From positions 107,131,845 through 107,195,844 of the forward strand of contig CM047805.1 of NCBI GenBank assembly GCA_026214975.1: 64,000 bases of DNA, in the 5' to 3' direction. The stretch's first letter is position 1. Every line of letters begins with the position of its first letter. A program made the translations under genes and the position numbers. Of the stretch, positions 44,710-55,082 are shown in pieces. The stretch is from Gentiana macrophylla (Eukaryota; Streptophyta; Magnoliopsida; Gentianales; Gentianaceae). The notes beneath the pieces were generated by a model that was not told where the DNA came from, ran no database searches, and saw only the letters and a program-made list of their open reading frames with translations.

Positions 44710-45225
44710 GTTATAGTTACTGTCGGTTCTCGTAAGCTATAACTGTTCTTATAGTTAATTAGTAGCTAATGTCGGTTCTCGTATGCTACATACTGTTATG
44801 ATGAATCCTGTAAGCTTTGAGACTTATGTGCTTTCTTTTTATTTTTATAACTCATTTGGGTAGTAACTGTTGGTTCTCCGTTGCTACCATCGGAAACCTA
44901 TATGAGTTATATCTGCTTTAGTATAGCTAATCGTTGGTTTCATAATGCTATCACTTTTGACGAAGTCTTAAAGCGCGCGTACACATTTGCATGTAATGGA
45001 CAAAGATCTGCGTTTATCGTAACCTGTCATTATGTGGTAGACGTTTATTTTATATATGTCATGTTGTAAATGAGTGAGCTAGTTTTCTTTCTTTTATTTT
45101 CTTTTATTTTTGCATATCATTCAGATGCATATCATTTAGTTGCAAGTCATCTAGTTGCATTGTTTTTCTATTTTTTTCTTTTATTTTTCTTGAGCATAGT
45201 TAACTGTCGGTTTCCGTAATACTAC
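44710..45225 (+). other. Stem-loop family, Tat-A internal (five hairpins)
   Basis: H1: GTTATAG 44710-44716 with CTATAAC 44737-44743. H2: GTAGC 44762-44766 with GCTAC 44785-44789. H3: GGTAGTAAC 44859-44867 with GTTGCTACC 44880-44888, itself enclosed by TATAACTCAT / ATGAGTTATA (about 44846-44911). H4: ATAGC 44923-44927 with GCTAT 44947-44951. H5: TAGT 45197-45200 with ACTA 45221-45224. All loops contain TGTCGGTTYTC or a close variant. The stems differ between hairpins while pairing is kept. Confidence 0.65.
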
Positions 45226-46641
45226 CTCGTTTTTATTTATTTATTTTAATTTTTAGGATTTGTCATGTAGTTTGCATTGTAGTACATTTTCATGTAGTTG
45301 CACCTAGCCTACGAGTTTGTGATATTTTCATGTATATGTGTCCATCTTTATGTGAGCATAATTTGAATATCTCTATAAATTCTTTTCCTTATGTGCTTTA
45401 TTTGTATAAGTCTAATCTTTTCCCCGTAGACTCTTTTTGCACTAATCAAGTCTGCAGGATATTTTTGATAGCTATTGCGCACTTTAAAGATGTATTCAGT
45501 TGTCCTGTGATGCTCACGATCTGGCGAGAGCTATGCAAGCAATCCTGGTTCTTGTTGGTTCCTCCTGCACTGCCAAAGATCCAATCGCCTAAGTTCTCTA
45601 ATTTATTATTTCTGTATAACTTGAGGACAAGTTGCAATCTAAGTGTGGGGGAGGGGATAGATGATTTATGTATCTACTTTCATTTGCTCATATTAGTTAT
45701 AATTTTCTATGAAAAGTGCTAATTTTCAAAAATTTTTGTTTAGTCTTGAGTAACATTTCATTGGCATGCTAGTTTTATAATTTGGCACCGTTAGTTGTTA
45801 TCAGTAGTCATAACATGTTCTGAGAATAGGTTTAGTAAGTCGATACTCACTTGAACTTCATTTCACGAACCTATTAGATGAAGAGCCAAATATAGAATAG
45901 TTTCCGGTTAGTTAAAGGAAAGTTAATTCTTGATACGATAAACACTTATTTAGCATTAATGAAAGTTAAGAACTTGTGCTATACTCACGATTAGAATCTC
46001 ATTACCTTAGTGTTCTTGAGAACTTTGAGAGTCTTGAATGTGTTAGAAATATATTTGACCGAGAGTTTCCAAAGAGTTTGAAAAATATAAAAATATATAT
46101 ATCTATAAATAATAAATGAATAAAATTTCTTTATGGGAATTTTGTTTATATCTATCACCTCGAGTCCATTTGGATACTCGCCTCAATTGGGAGTGTGGTT
46201 TACCTTGGACAATGAGGATTGAGTGATCTCGGGGTGACTCGCCTCTAATGTGTAGGGGAGTGTGTTATACTTTTGAGACGCGACGATAGGAAATATAAAA
46301 TATACGTTTTTTTTGGAATTCTAAGTCAAGTTGATCTAAACCCATAGAGACCGAAAGGTATTTTCTTGGTACTAAGTAAAGGAATTTAGTTGTGAGTTGG
46401 TTACTATGTTCTTGGTAATTAGTTTTTGTTAGGTAAGTCTTGTAGATAGAATGAAGTTTTCGCTTAGTTGACCGGATAACTCAAGTAGTGCTTGATGTAT
46501 TATATCAAGAGAGGATCGTGGAAGTTTAGTAGGTTCTGCACACACATCACCGAGTGAGGTCGATTTGCTGAATACTAGCTTGTCATGATTTTGACTATAT
46601 CTCGTGTCAGGTTATGTGGATTCTTGATAGTATGTTCTTCT
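45226..46641. other. Tat-A internal 3' part, no gene
   Basis: No retrotransposon protein. The frame 45330-45722 is a by-product and is broken in the array copy. AAGTGTGGGGGAGGGG at about 45641 resembles the polypurine tract used before the array LTRs but is followed by internal sequence. CACCTCGAGTCCATTTGG / GGTGACTCGCCTC words near 46155-46245 are direct partial repeats. Confidence 0.5.
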
Positions 46642-46963
46642 TCTATGTTAATTAATACTTCTCACTCCTCAATGAGTCTTGCAAACTCACTCCATTTTAT
46701 TTTATGGAAATAATAAGATTTACAAGAAATTGAAGGTTACGGGGAAGAAAGTGCAGACGGTTATTTTGAGGTGCAAGAGTGATAACTGAAGAGGATTCCT
46801 AGGTTTAGTCTTCTTTATTATTCCCGATTAATAAATGGCCATATGCCATGTAGTTCTTTCTTTCCATTTGATTTCACTAGAATATTATATGTTTTGCGAT
46901 GTTGCATTGGATTTATGATTCTACATTTGCAGCAGTGGTGGTTTTATTTTTCTATGTGATTAT
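46642..46963. other. 112-bp repeat copy 2 and host flank of the array
   Basis: 46642-46753 repeats 42481-42592. The sequence then runs without a break through a short frame ending TGA 46787-46789, and 46799-46963 is repeated at 59956-60120. ATTAT at 46959-46963 is the left target duplication of the tandem array. Confidence 0.65.
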
Positions 46964-48430
46964 TGTTAAGGGTCAATTTGTAGCGTTTTATAAGGATATA
47001 TTTTATATCAATATTCCCCATATATGGATGTTTTTCGTAGAATTCGAGCTTATAATCGATTAATTGAGCAAATGACGTTTTGAATAGTTAAAATGCAAAA
47101 TCGAGTAAATAGCGTGGTTTTATTATCTATTTTGTATGGTTTTACGTTTTGCTCGGTTTGTCATCTTTTAGGTGCACAAATGTGGAATGGAAGAGGTCTA
47201 AATGATGTTTGATTGAAGATTAAAGTGGAAAGAAAGAGATACAAGAGGATGAAGATGAAATAAAGCTTGGGAAAACCCCGAAAACGACTCGTAATACGAC
47301 GGGCTAATCAAAAAGGCGTTTTCTGAAGAAGAGTCCTTAATGAAAGTTTGTAGAGTTTTCCGAGAGCTTTTTTATGACATTCGGATCATAATTTTTGGAG
47401 GTCTACAACTCAAGATATGAATTTTAGAGTTTGAGTCCATATAGGAGAACGGGCGTCCGGACCCTAATTGCTTCAACCGACTTAAGAAGCTTTTCTTTCA
47501 CCGCATGCGATTGTTTGACCGACATACTCCTCTATAAAAGCAAAGACTTTTTCGGGAGGCTCATAGGCGGTCACCCGAGCCTTGTGCTCGGGTAATCCGG
47601 GTTAGATTAGGATGTCGTTTTCTTCCGCTTTCGATTCATGGATTCAATCATGTACCAAACTACGTGAGTTTATTTATTTAATTTATTCAGTCCTTATTCG
47701 TTTTTTATGATCTTTAATTTATTTTGTATCGTTCTATGATTTTGATGCTATGATGTGAATTAGATCGAGAGATCAGTTTGCTATTGATATGTTTACAACA
47801 TACGGAAGTTGAGTAGACTAGATCACCATAGAAAGATAGGATCTTTAATCATTAATTATGTGACAAATTAATTGGTTAATTATCTAGGTTGTTAGATTCT
47901 AAAATACGAGAGTTAACTTTGAATCTACACCGAGTTTTGTTTGGTAAATCGATCTCAACATTCGGAAGATGAGAGATTGATAAATTGGACTCACTAAGGA
48001 ATTAGAATCCATAGCTTGAGATTAAATTCACTAAGGAATTAAGGATTTGTATCTCGTGTAAAGGTGAAACCACAATTTGAATTAAAATCATGAGATGAAC
48101 TAGGATTGAAATCACTTGGTTTGTGCAATCGCTTTGATCCCATGTATCATTAGTTTAGTTTAGGTTGTGTTATTTTATTTCGTAGGTTAGATTTATTTTA
48201 ATTGCTCTTTCGCTTATTTTATTTGTTCTTTCGTTTATTCGTTTTCCTAAGTAACAATTGAAAGGAGTTAGTGAAATTAGATTCAACATCCCAATTCCTC
48301 GTGGATCGACTCTTTACTCACTTCGCTTCTATCATCAATTACCCGGTATTCGGCCGGTTAGGAGTTAGTTTTGCATGGTAGTTAGGGTTTATAAATTTTC
48401 TTTTGTTTAATGATGCAAAATCCTCCAACA
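46964..48430 (+). repeat. Array LTR1
   Basis: 1467 bp, TGTTAAGGGTCAATTTGTAG to CCAACA. TATA box in CCTCTATAAAAG at 47529-47540. It shares the GTCAATTTG start variant with LTR4, whereas LTR2 and LTR3 have GTGATTTTG. Confidence 0.9.
47571..47595 (+). promoter_or_regulatory. R-region hairpin, LTR1
   Basis: TCACCCGAGC / GCTCGGGTAA around CTTGT, one mismatched pair. It begins about 39 bases after the TATA box, so it would sit within the first ten or so bases of the RNA. Confidence 0.65.
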
Positions 48431-48751
48431 AAAGTGGCGCCGTTGCCGGGAATAGGTGTCATGTTGAATCTGATCTTGTTATTTCTTGATTTTGTTATGT
48501 TTATTTTTCATTTTAATAAAAGTAGCGTTTACCAAATCGAGTTTTTATTTTGCCGTGTTTCGATGACCATAAGGTTAAGAATGTGCAAAAGTTTTTACTC
48601 GATTTGTTTAAACGTGAAGTATGTGTTTATGTGTTTTCCGATCTAACCTCTTTGTGCTTTAATTGAAAGTGGTTGCTGTGATCTGTGTTAATATGTGTTT
48701 TAAGTTTTTAGGGTTTGTCTGCGTTTTCATGCTCTCTGCTGTGTATTCGTT

Positions 48752-48990
48752 GTATGGACGAGCGTTCAAGTTAGTGAACGCCCGTCCGCTTCTTTAGCCT
48801 GTAAACGAGCGTTTGAAAGTATTGGGCGCGCCGTCCGCTCAAATATTTTCGACTGCTTACGTTTAAAGGACCGCATTTAGCGCGTCTATGCTTTCTGAAC
48901 GTCCGTCCGGTTGGTTTTCAAGTCAAACGAGCGTTTGTTTTGCTGAACGCTCGTCCAAAGCTGTATTTTGAGGTGAACGCCCGTCACATT
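48752..48990. repeat. Palindrome cluster, int1
   Basis: About eight RRACGNNCGTYY variants, for example GGACGAGCGTTC, GAACGCCCGTCC, AAACGAGCGTTT, GAACGTCCGTCC, GAACGCTCGTCC, spaced 20-40 bp. Confidence 0.75.
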
Positions 48991-49191
48991 TGTCTTTGAC
49001 GCCGCCAGTGAGTCCAGGTTTTTCTTGATCTCATTCCTAATGCTTTTATTTAGTATGGATTGCTTACATTCGAGCATCTGTGGCCTATTTATTTTTACAT
49101 AGATGTCCCGAATATGAATGTTATACCTTTCCATCTATGAATTCATGCTAAGTAAATGATCTTATTCCTTATACATGATTCATCTATGCAA

Positions 49192-49702
49192 GTTATAGTT
49201 ATTGTCGGTTCTCGTATGCTATAACTGGTCTTCGTGTTAATTAGTAGCTAATGTCGGTTTCCGTATGCTACATACATACCGTGATGAATCTTGTGAGCTT
49301 TGAGACTTATGTGCTTCCTTGTTATTTTTATAACTCATTTGGGTAGTAATCGCCGGTTTTCCGTTGCTACGATGGAAACCTTATGAGTTATATCTGCTTA
49401 GTATAGCTAATCGTTGGTTTTCCATAATGCTATCACCTTTGACAAGTTCCAAAGCGCGTCTTACACCGCATGTAATGAAACAATCTCGCTGTTTATCGTA
49501 ACTTTGTCATTATTTGGTAGACGTTTATTTTATATATGTCGTGTTGCAAATGAGTGGGCTAGTTTTCTTTCTTTTATTTTCTTTTATTTTTGCATATCAT
49601 TCAGATGCATATCATTTAGTTGCATGTCATCTAGTTGCATTGTTTTTCTATTTTTCTTTTATTTTTCTTGAGTGTAGTTAATCGTCGGTTTCGTAATACT
49701 AC
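49192..49702 (+). other. Stem-loop family, int1 (five hairpins)
   Basis: H1 49192-49225, H2 GTAGC 49244-49248 / GCTAC 49267-49271, H3 with outer stem TATAACTCAT 49329-49338 / ATGAGTTATA 49383-49392, H4 ATAGC 49403-49407 / GCTAT 49429-49433, H5 GTAGT 49674-49678 / ACTAC 49698-49702. The order matches Tat-A. H3 has CGCCGGTTTTCC as its loop. Confidence 0.65.
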
Positions 49703-50277
49703 CTCGTTTTTATTTTAGTTTCGTGATAGGCCGTAGTCACCGTAGAGTTGTCGGGTCAACTTGCTCACTTTGAGCTTTGTCGAATTTATTTTTTTATTTA
49801 TTTTATTTTTAGGATTGCATATCATGTAGATTGCATTGTAGTATATTTTCATATAGTTGCACCTAGCCTACGACTTTGTAGTATTTCATATATAGTATTC
49901 AATCTTTAGTTGAGCTTAAGTTGAAAAATCTCTATGATCCTTTTCTTATCCCCAGTATAAACTGAAAGATATGTTGTAGGGACTATCCTCTAAGTATGTC
50001 GGAAATGTTTTGAATACTCCCTATTATTATTTTTCGGGGTTTGTATGTTTTGAGAAGTGCATGTTATAATCGTTTTTATATGTCTAATTTAAATGGGATG
50101 TTGGTGGTTTTTGCTTGAATCAATTTCAAGTGTGGATTTAGTGGAAATTTATTATGGCTATGCACACACTCACTTGGGTGAACCTCTAAACTACTTGAAT
50201 ATGTTTTATATTTGCATAAGTGTTTATTTGTCTCGAGTGATGATTATGTTTTGTTTTGCTCGGGACGAGCAAGGTTC

Positions 50278-50291
50278 AAGTGTGGGGGAGT
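50278..50291 (+). other. Array polypurine tract before LTR2
   Basis: CAAGTGTGGGGGAGT directly before TGTTAAGGG. The same tract stands before LTR3 (53610-53623) and, as TAAGTGTGGGGGAGT, before LTR4 (57949-57962). Confidence 0.8.
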
Positions 50292-51765
50292 TGTTAAGGG
50301 TGATTTTGTAGCGTTTTATAAGGATATATTTTATATCAATATTCCCCATATATGGATGTTTTTCGTAGAATTCGAGCTTATAATCGATTAATTGAGCAAA
50401 TGACGTTTTGAATAGTTAAAATGCAAAATCGAGTAAATATCGTGGTTTTATTATCTATTTTGTATGGTTTTACGTTTTGCTCGGTTTTGTCATCTTCTAG
50501 GTGCACGAATGTGGAATGGAAGAGGTCTAAATGATGTTTGATTGAAGATTAAAGTGGAAAGAAAGAGATACAAGAGGATGAAGATGAAATAAAGCTTGGG
50601 AAAATCCCAAAACGACTCGTAATACGACGGGCTAATCAAAAAGGCGTTTTACGAAGAAGAGTCCTTAATGAAAGTTGTAGAGTTTTCCGAGAGATTTTTA
50701 TGACATTCGGATCATAATTTTTGGAGGTCTACAACTCAAGATATGAATTTTAAAGTTTGAGTCCATATAGGAGAACGGGTGTCCGGACCCTAATTGCTTC
50801 AACCGACTTAAGAAGCTTTTCTTTCAGCCGCGATCGCGATTGTTTCCAAATTGACATACTCCTCTATAAAAAGCGGCGACTTTTCCGAGGTTTCGAGGCG
50901 GTCACCCGAGCCTCCTTGTGCTCGGGTGATCCGGGTTAGATTAGGATGTCGTTTTTTCTTCCGCTTTGATTCATGGATTCAATCATGTACCAAACTACGT
51001 GAGTTTATTTATTTAATTTATTCAGTCCTTATTCGCTTTTTATGATCTTTAATTTATTTTGTATCGTTTCTATGATTTTGATGCTATGATGTGAATTAGA
51101 TCGAGAGATCGGTTTGCTATTGATATGTTTACAACATACGGAAGTTATGTAGACTAGATCACCATAGAAAGATAGGATCTTTAATCATTAATTATGTGAC
51201 AAATTAATTGGTTAATTATCTAGGTTGTTAGATTCTAAAATACGAGAGTTAACTTTGAATCTACACCGAGTTTTGTTTGGTAAATCGATCTCAACATTCG
51301 GAAGATGAGAGATTGATAAATTGGACTCACTAAGGAATTAGGAATCCATAGCTTGAGATTAAATTCACTAAGGAATTAGGGATTTGTATCTCGTGTAAAG
51401 GTGAAACCACAATTTGAATTAAAATCATGATATGAACTAGGATTGAAATCACTTGGTTTGTGCAATCGCTTGATCCCATGTATCTTTAGTTTAGTTTAGG
51501 TTGTGTTATTTTATTTAAGTAGGTTAGATTTATTTTAATTGCTCTTTCGCTTATTTTATTTGTTCTTTCGTTTATTCGCTTTTCCTAAGTAACAATTGAA
51601 AGGAATTAGTGAAATTAGATTCAACATCCCAATTCCTGTGGATCGACTCCTTACTCACTTCGCTCTACTATCAATTACCCGGTATTCACCGGTTAGAGTT
51701 AGTTTTGCATGGTAGTTAGGGTTTATAAATTTTCTTTTGTTTAATGATGCAAAATCCCTCCAACA
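50292..51765 (+). repeat. Array LTR2
   Basis: 1474 bp, TGTTAAGGGTGATTTTGTAG to CCAACA; the GTGATTTTG variant is shared with LTR3. TATA box in CCTCTATAAAAAG at about 50870. Confidence 0.9.
50902..50929 (+). promoter_or_regulatory. R-region hairpin, LTR2
   Basis: TCACCCGAGC pairs with GCTCGGGTGA (50920-50929) around CTCCTTGT, three bases longer than in the other copies. The stem is perfect. Confidence 0.65.
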
Positions 51766-53623
51766 AAAGTGGCGCCGTTGCCAGGAATAGGTGTCATGTT
51801 GAATCGATCTTGTTATTTCTCGATTTTGTTACGTTTATTTTTCGCTTTAATAAAAGTAGCGTTTACCAAATCGAGAGTTTTTATTTTGCCGTGTTTCGAT
51901 GACCATAAGGTTAAGAATGTGCAAAAGTTTTTTACTCGATTTGTTTAAACGTGAAGTATGTGTTTATGTGTTTTCCGATCTAACCTCTTTGTGCTTTAAT
52001 TGAAAGTCGCCGCGTGATCTGTGTTAATATGTGTTTTAAGTTTTTAGGGTTTGTCTGCGTTTTCGCTCTCTGCGTGTGTATTCGTTGTATGGACGAGCGT
52101 TACAGTTAGTGAACGCCCGTCCAGCTTCTTTAAATGCAGTAAACGAGCGCTTTGAAAGTATTGACGCCGTCCGTTCAAATATTTTCGACTGCTTCGTTTA
52201 AAGGACCGCATTTAGCGCCTATGCTTTCGAACGTCCGTCCGGTTGGTTTTCAAGTCAAACGAGCGTTTGTTTCTTTGAACGCCGCTCCAAAGTCTGTATT
52301 TTGAGGTGAACGCCTGTCACAGCTTTGAACGCCGATTCGAGTCCAGTTTTTTCTTGATCTCATTCCTAATGCTTTTATTTAGTATGGATTGCTTACATTC
52401 GAGCATCTGTGGCCTATTTATTTTTACATAGATGTCCCGAATATGAATGTTATACCTTTCCATCTATGAATTCATGCTAAGTAAATGATCTTATTCCTTA
52501 TACATGATTCATCTATGCAAGTTATAATTCATCGCCGGTTCTCGTATGCTATAACTGGGTCTTCGTGTTAATTAGTAGCTAATGTCGGTTTCCGTATGCT
52601 ACATACCGCTGTGATGAATCTTGTGAGCTTTGAGACTTATGTGCTTCCTTGTTATTTTTATAACTCATTTGGATAGTAACTGTCGGTTTTCCGTTGCTAC
52701 GATGGAAACCTTATGAGTTATATCTGCTTAGTATAGCTAATCGTTGGTTTTCCATAATGCTATCACCTTTGACGAGTCTTAAAGCGCGTCTGCACCGCAT
52801 GTAATGAACAAGATCTTGTCGTTTATCGTAACTCATCATTATTTGGTAGACGTTTATTTTATATATGTCGTGTTGCAAATGAGTGGGCTAGTTTTCTTTC
52901 TTTTATTTTCTTTTATTTTTGCATATCATTCGGATGCATATCATTTAGTTGCATGTCATCTAGTTGCATTGTTTTTCTATTTTTCTTTTATTTTCTTGAG
53001 TGTAGTTAAATCATTCGGTTTCGTAATACTACCTCGTTTTTATTTTAGTTTCTCATGACAGCCGTAGTCACCGTAGAGTTGTCGTGGGTCAACTTGCTCA
53101 CCTGAGCTGTGTGTAATTTATTTTTTTATTTATTTTATTTTTAGGATTGCATATCATGTAGATTGCATTGTAGTATATTTTCATATAGTTGCACCTAGCC
53201 TACGACTTTGTAGTATTTCATATATAGTATTCAATCTTTAGTTGAGCTTAAGTTGAAAAATCTCTATGATCCTTTTCTTATCCCCAGTATAAACTGAAAG
53301 ATATGTTGTAGGGACTATCCTCTAAGTATGTCGGAAATGTTTTGAATACTCCCTATTATTATTTTTCGGGGTTTGTATGTTTTGAGAAGTGCATGTTATA
53401 ATCGTTTTTATATGTCTAATTTAAATGGGATGTTGGCTGGTTTTGCTTGAATCAATTTCAAGTGTGGATTTAGTGGAAATTTATTATGGCTATGCACACA
53501 CTCACTTGGGTGAACCTCTAAACTACTTGAATATGTTTTATATTTGCATAAGTGTTTATTTGTCTCGAGTGATGATTATGTTTTGTTTTGCTCGGGACGA
53601 GCAAGGTTCAAGTGTGGGGGAGT
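51766..53623 (+). other. Array internal region 2 (short form, non-coding)
   Basis: 1858 bp, almost a copy of int1 including the missing 1-kb segment. Primer site at 51770. Palindrome cluster about 52090-52340. Differences from int1 fall mostly in CAG/CTG/CCG contexts. No gag or pol. Confidence 0.82.
52521..53032 (+). other. Stem-loop family, int2 (five hairpins)
   Basis: H1 GTTAT 52521-52525 / ATAAC 52551-52555 with a disturbed loop, H2 GTAGC 52575-52579 / GCTAC 52598-52602, H3 outer stem 52659-52668 / 52713-52722, H4 ATAGC 52733-52737 / GCTAT 52759-52763, H5 GTAGT 53002-53006 / ACTAC 53028-53032. Confidence 0.62.
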
Positions 53624-55082
53624 TGTTAAGGGTGATTTTGTAGCGTTTTATAAGGATATATTTTATATCAATATTCCCCATATATGGATGTTTTTCGTAG
53701 AATTCGAGCTTATAATCGATTAATTGAGCAAATGACGTTTTGAATAGTTAAAATGCAAAATCGAGTAAATATCGTGGTTTTATTATCTATTTTGTATGGT
53801 TTTACGTTTTGCTCGGTTTTGTCATCTTCTAGGTGCACAAATGTGGAATGGAAGAGGTCTAAATGATGTTTGATTGAAGATTAAAGTGGAAAGAAAGAGA
53901 TACAAGAGGATGAAGATGAAATAAAGCTTGGGAAAATCCCGAAACGACTCGTAATACGATGGGCTAATCAAAAGGCGTTTTAAGAAGAAGAGTCCTTAAT
54001 GAAAGTTGTAGAGTTTTCCGAGAGATTTTTATGACATTCGGATCATAATTTTGGAGGTCTACAACTCAAGATATGAATTTTAAGTTTGAGTCCATATAGG
54101 AGAACGGGTGTCCGGACCCTAATTGCTTCAACCGACTTAAGAAGCTTTTCTTTCACCCGCATGCGATTGTTTCACCGACATAGTCCTCTATAAAAGCAAA
54201 GAGCTTTACGGGAGGTTCAGGCGGTCACCCGAGCCTTGTGCTCGGGTGATCCGGGTTAGATTAGGATGTCGTTTTTCTTCCGCTTTGATTCATGGATTCA
54301 ATCATGTACCAAACTACGTGAGTTTATTTATTTAATTTATTCAAATTCCTTATTCGTTTTTTATGATCTTTAATTTATTTTGTATCGTTCTATGATTTTG
54401 ATGCTATGATGTGAATTAGATCGAGAGATCGCTTTGCTATTGATATGTTTACAACATACGGAAGTTGCGTAGACTAGATCACCATAGAAAGATAGGATCT
54501 TTAATCATTAATTATGTGACAAATTAATTGGTTAATTATCTAGGTTGTTAGATTCTAAAATACGAGAGTTAACTGAATCTACACCGAGTTTTGTTTGGTA
54601 AATCGATCTCAACATTCGGAAGATGAGAGATTGATAAATTGGACTCACTAAGGAATTAGAATCCATAGCTTGAGATTAAATTCACTAAGGAATTAGGGAT
54701 TTGTATCTCGTGTAAAGGTGAAACCACAATTTGAATTAAAATCATGAGATGAACTAGGATTGAAATCACTTGGTTTGTGCCTTTGTTTGATCCCATGTAT
54801 CTTTAGTTTAGTTTAGGTTGTGTTATTTTATTTCGTAGGTTAGATTTATTTTAATTGCTCTTTCGTTTATTTTATTTGTTCTTTCGCTTATTCGCTTTTC
54901 CTAAGTAACAATTGAAAGGAATTAGTGAAATTAGATTCAACATCCCAATTCCTGTGGATCGACCCTTACTCACTTCGCTCTTACTATCAATTACCCGGTA
55001 TTCGGCCGGTTAGAGTTAGTTTTGCATGGTAGTTAGGGTTTATAAATTTTCTTTTGTTTAATGATGCAAAATCCCTCCAACA
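53624..55082 (+). repeat. Array LTR3
   Basis: 1459 bp with the GTGATTTTG start variant. TATA box in CCTCTATAAAAG at about 54186; hairpin at 54225-54249. Confidence 0.9.
54225..54249 (+). promoter_or_regulatory. R-region hairpin, LTR3
   Basis: Perfect TCACCCGAGC / GCTCGGGTGA stem with CTTGT loop, about 35 bases after the TATA box. Confidence 0.68.

Larger units (their letters stand above)
42593..46641 (+). mobile_element. Tat-A: non-autonomous LTR element, 3' end missing
   Basis: A 1472-bp LTR (42593-44064, TGTTAAGGGC to CCCAACA), spacer AAAG, primer site, then 2577 bp of internal sequence without gag or pol. The internal sequence matches the array internals over its first ~1.7 kb (to about 45750), then differs. 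No polypurine tract or 3' LTR follows; instead the 112-bp left flank reappears at 46642. LTR layout, primer site and internal motifs place it in the same family as the tandem array, but a diverged subfamily. Confidence 0.82.
48431..50291 (+). other. Array internal region 1 (short form, non-coding)
   Basis: 1861 bp. Primer site TGGCGCCGTTGCCGGG at 48435-48450. A palindrome cluster and a five-hairpin cluster follow. It lacks about 1 kb present in int3; the junction is near 49947, where GATCCTTTTCTT meets ATCCCCAGTATAAACTG. The frame at 50093-50311 spans the polypurine tract into LTR2 and is not a gene. TTGCTCGGGACGAGCAAGG lies before the polypurine tract. Confidence 0.82.

Noticed and set aside
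45330..45722. 130-residue plus-strand frame in Tat-A
   Set aside because: The homologous part of int3 (56543-56827) is frameshifted and no domain is visible; it is T-rich non-coding sequence.
50093..50311. 72-residue frame repeated at 53425-53643
   Set aside because: It runs over the polypurine tract into the LTR and is repeated only because int1 and int2 are duplicates; int3 does not keep it.
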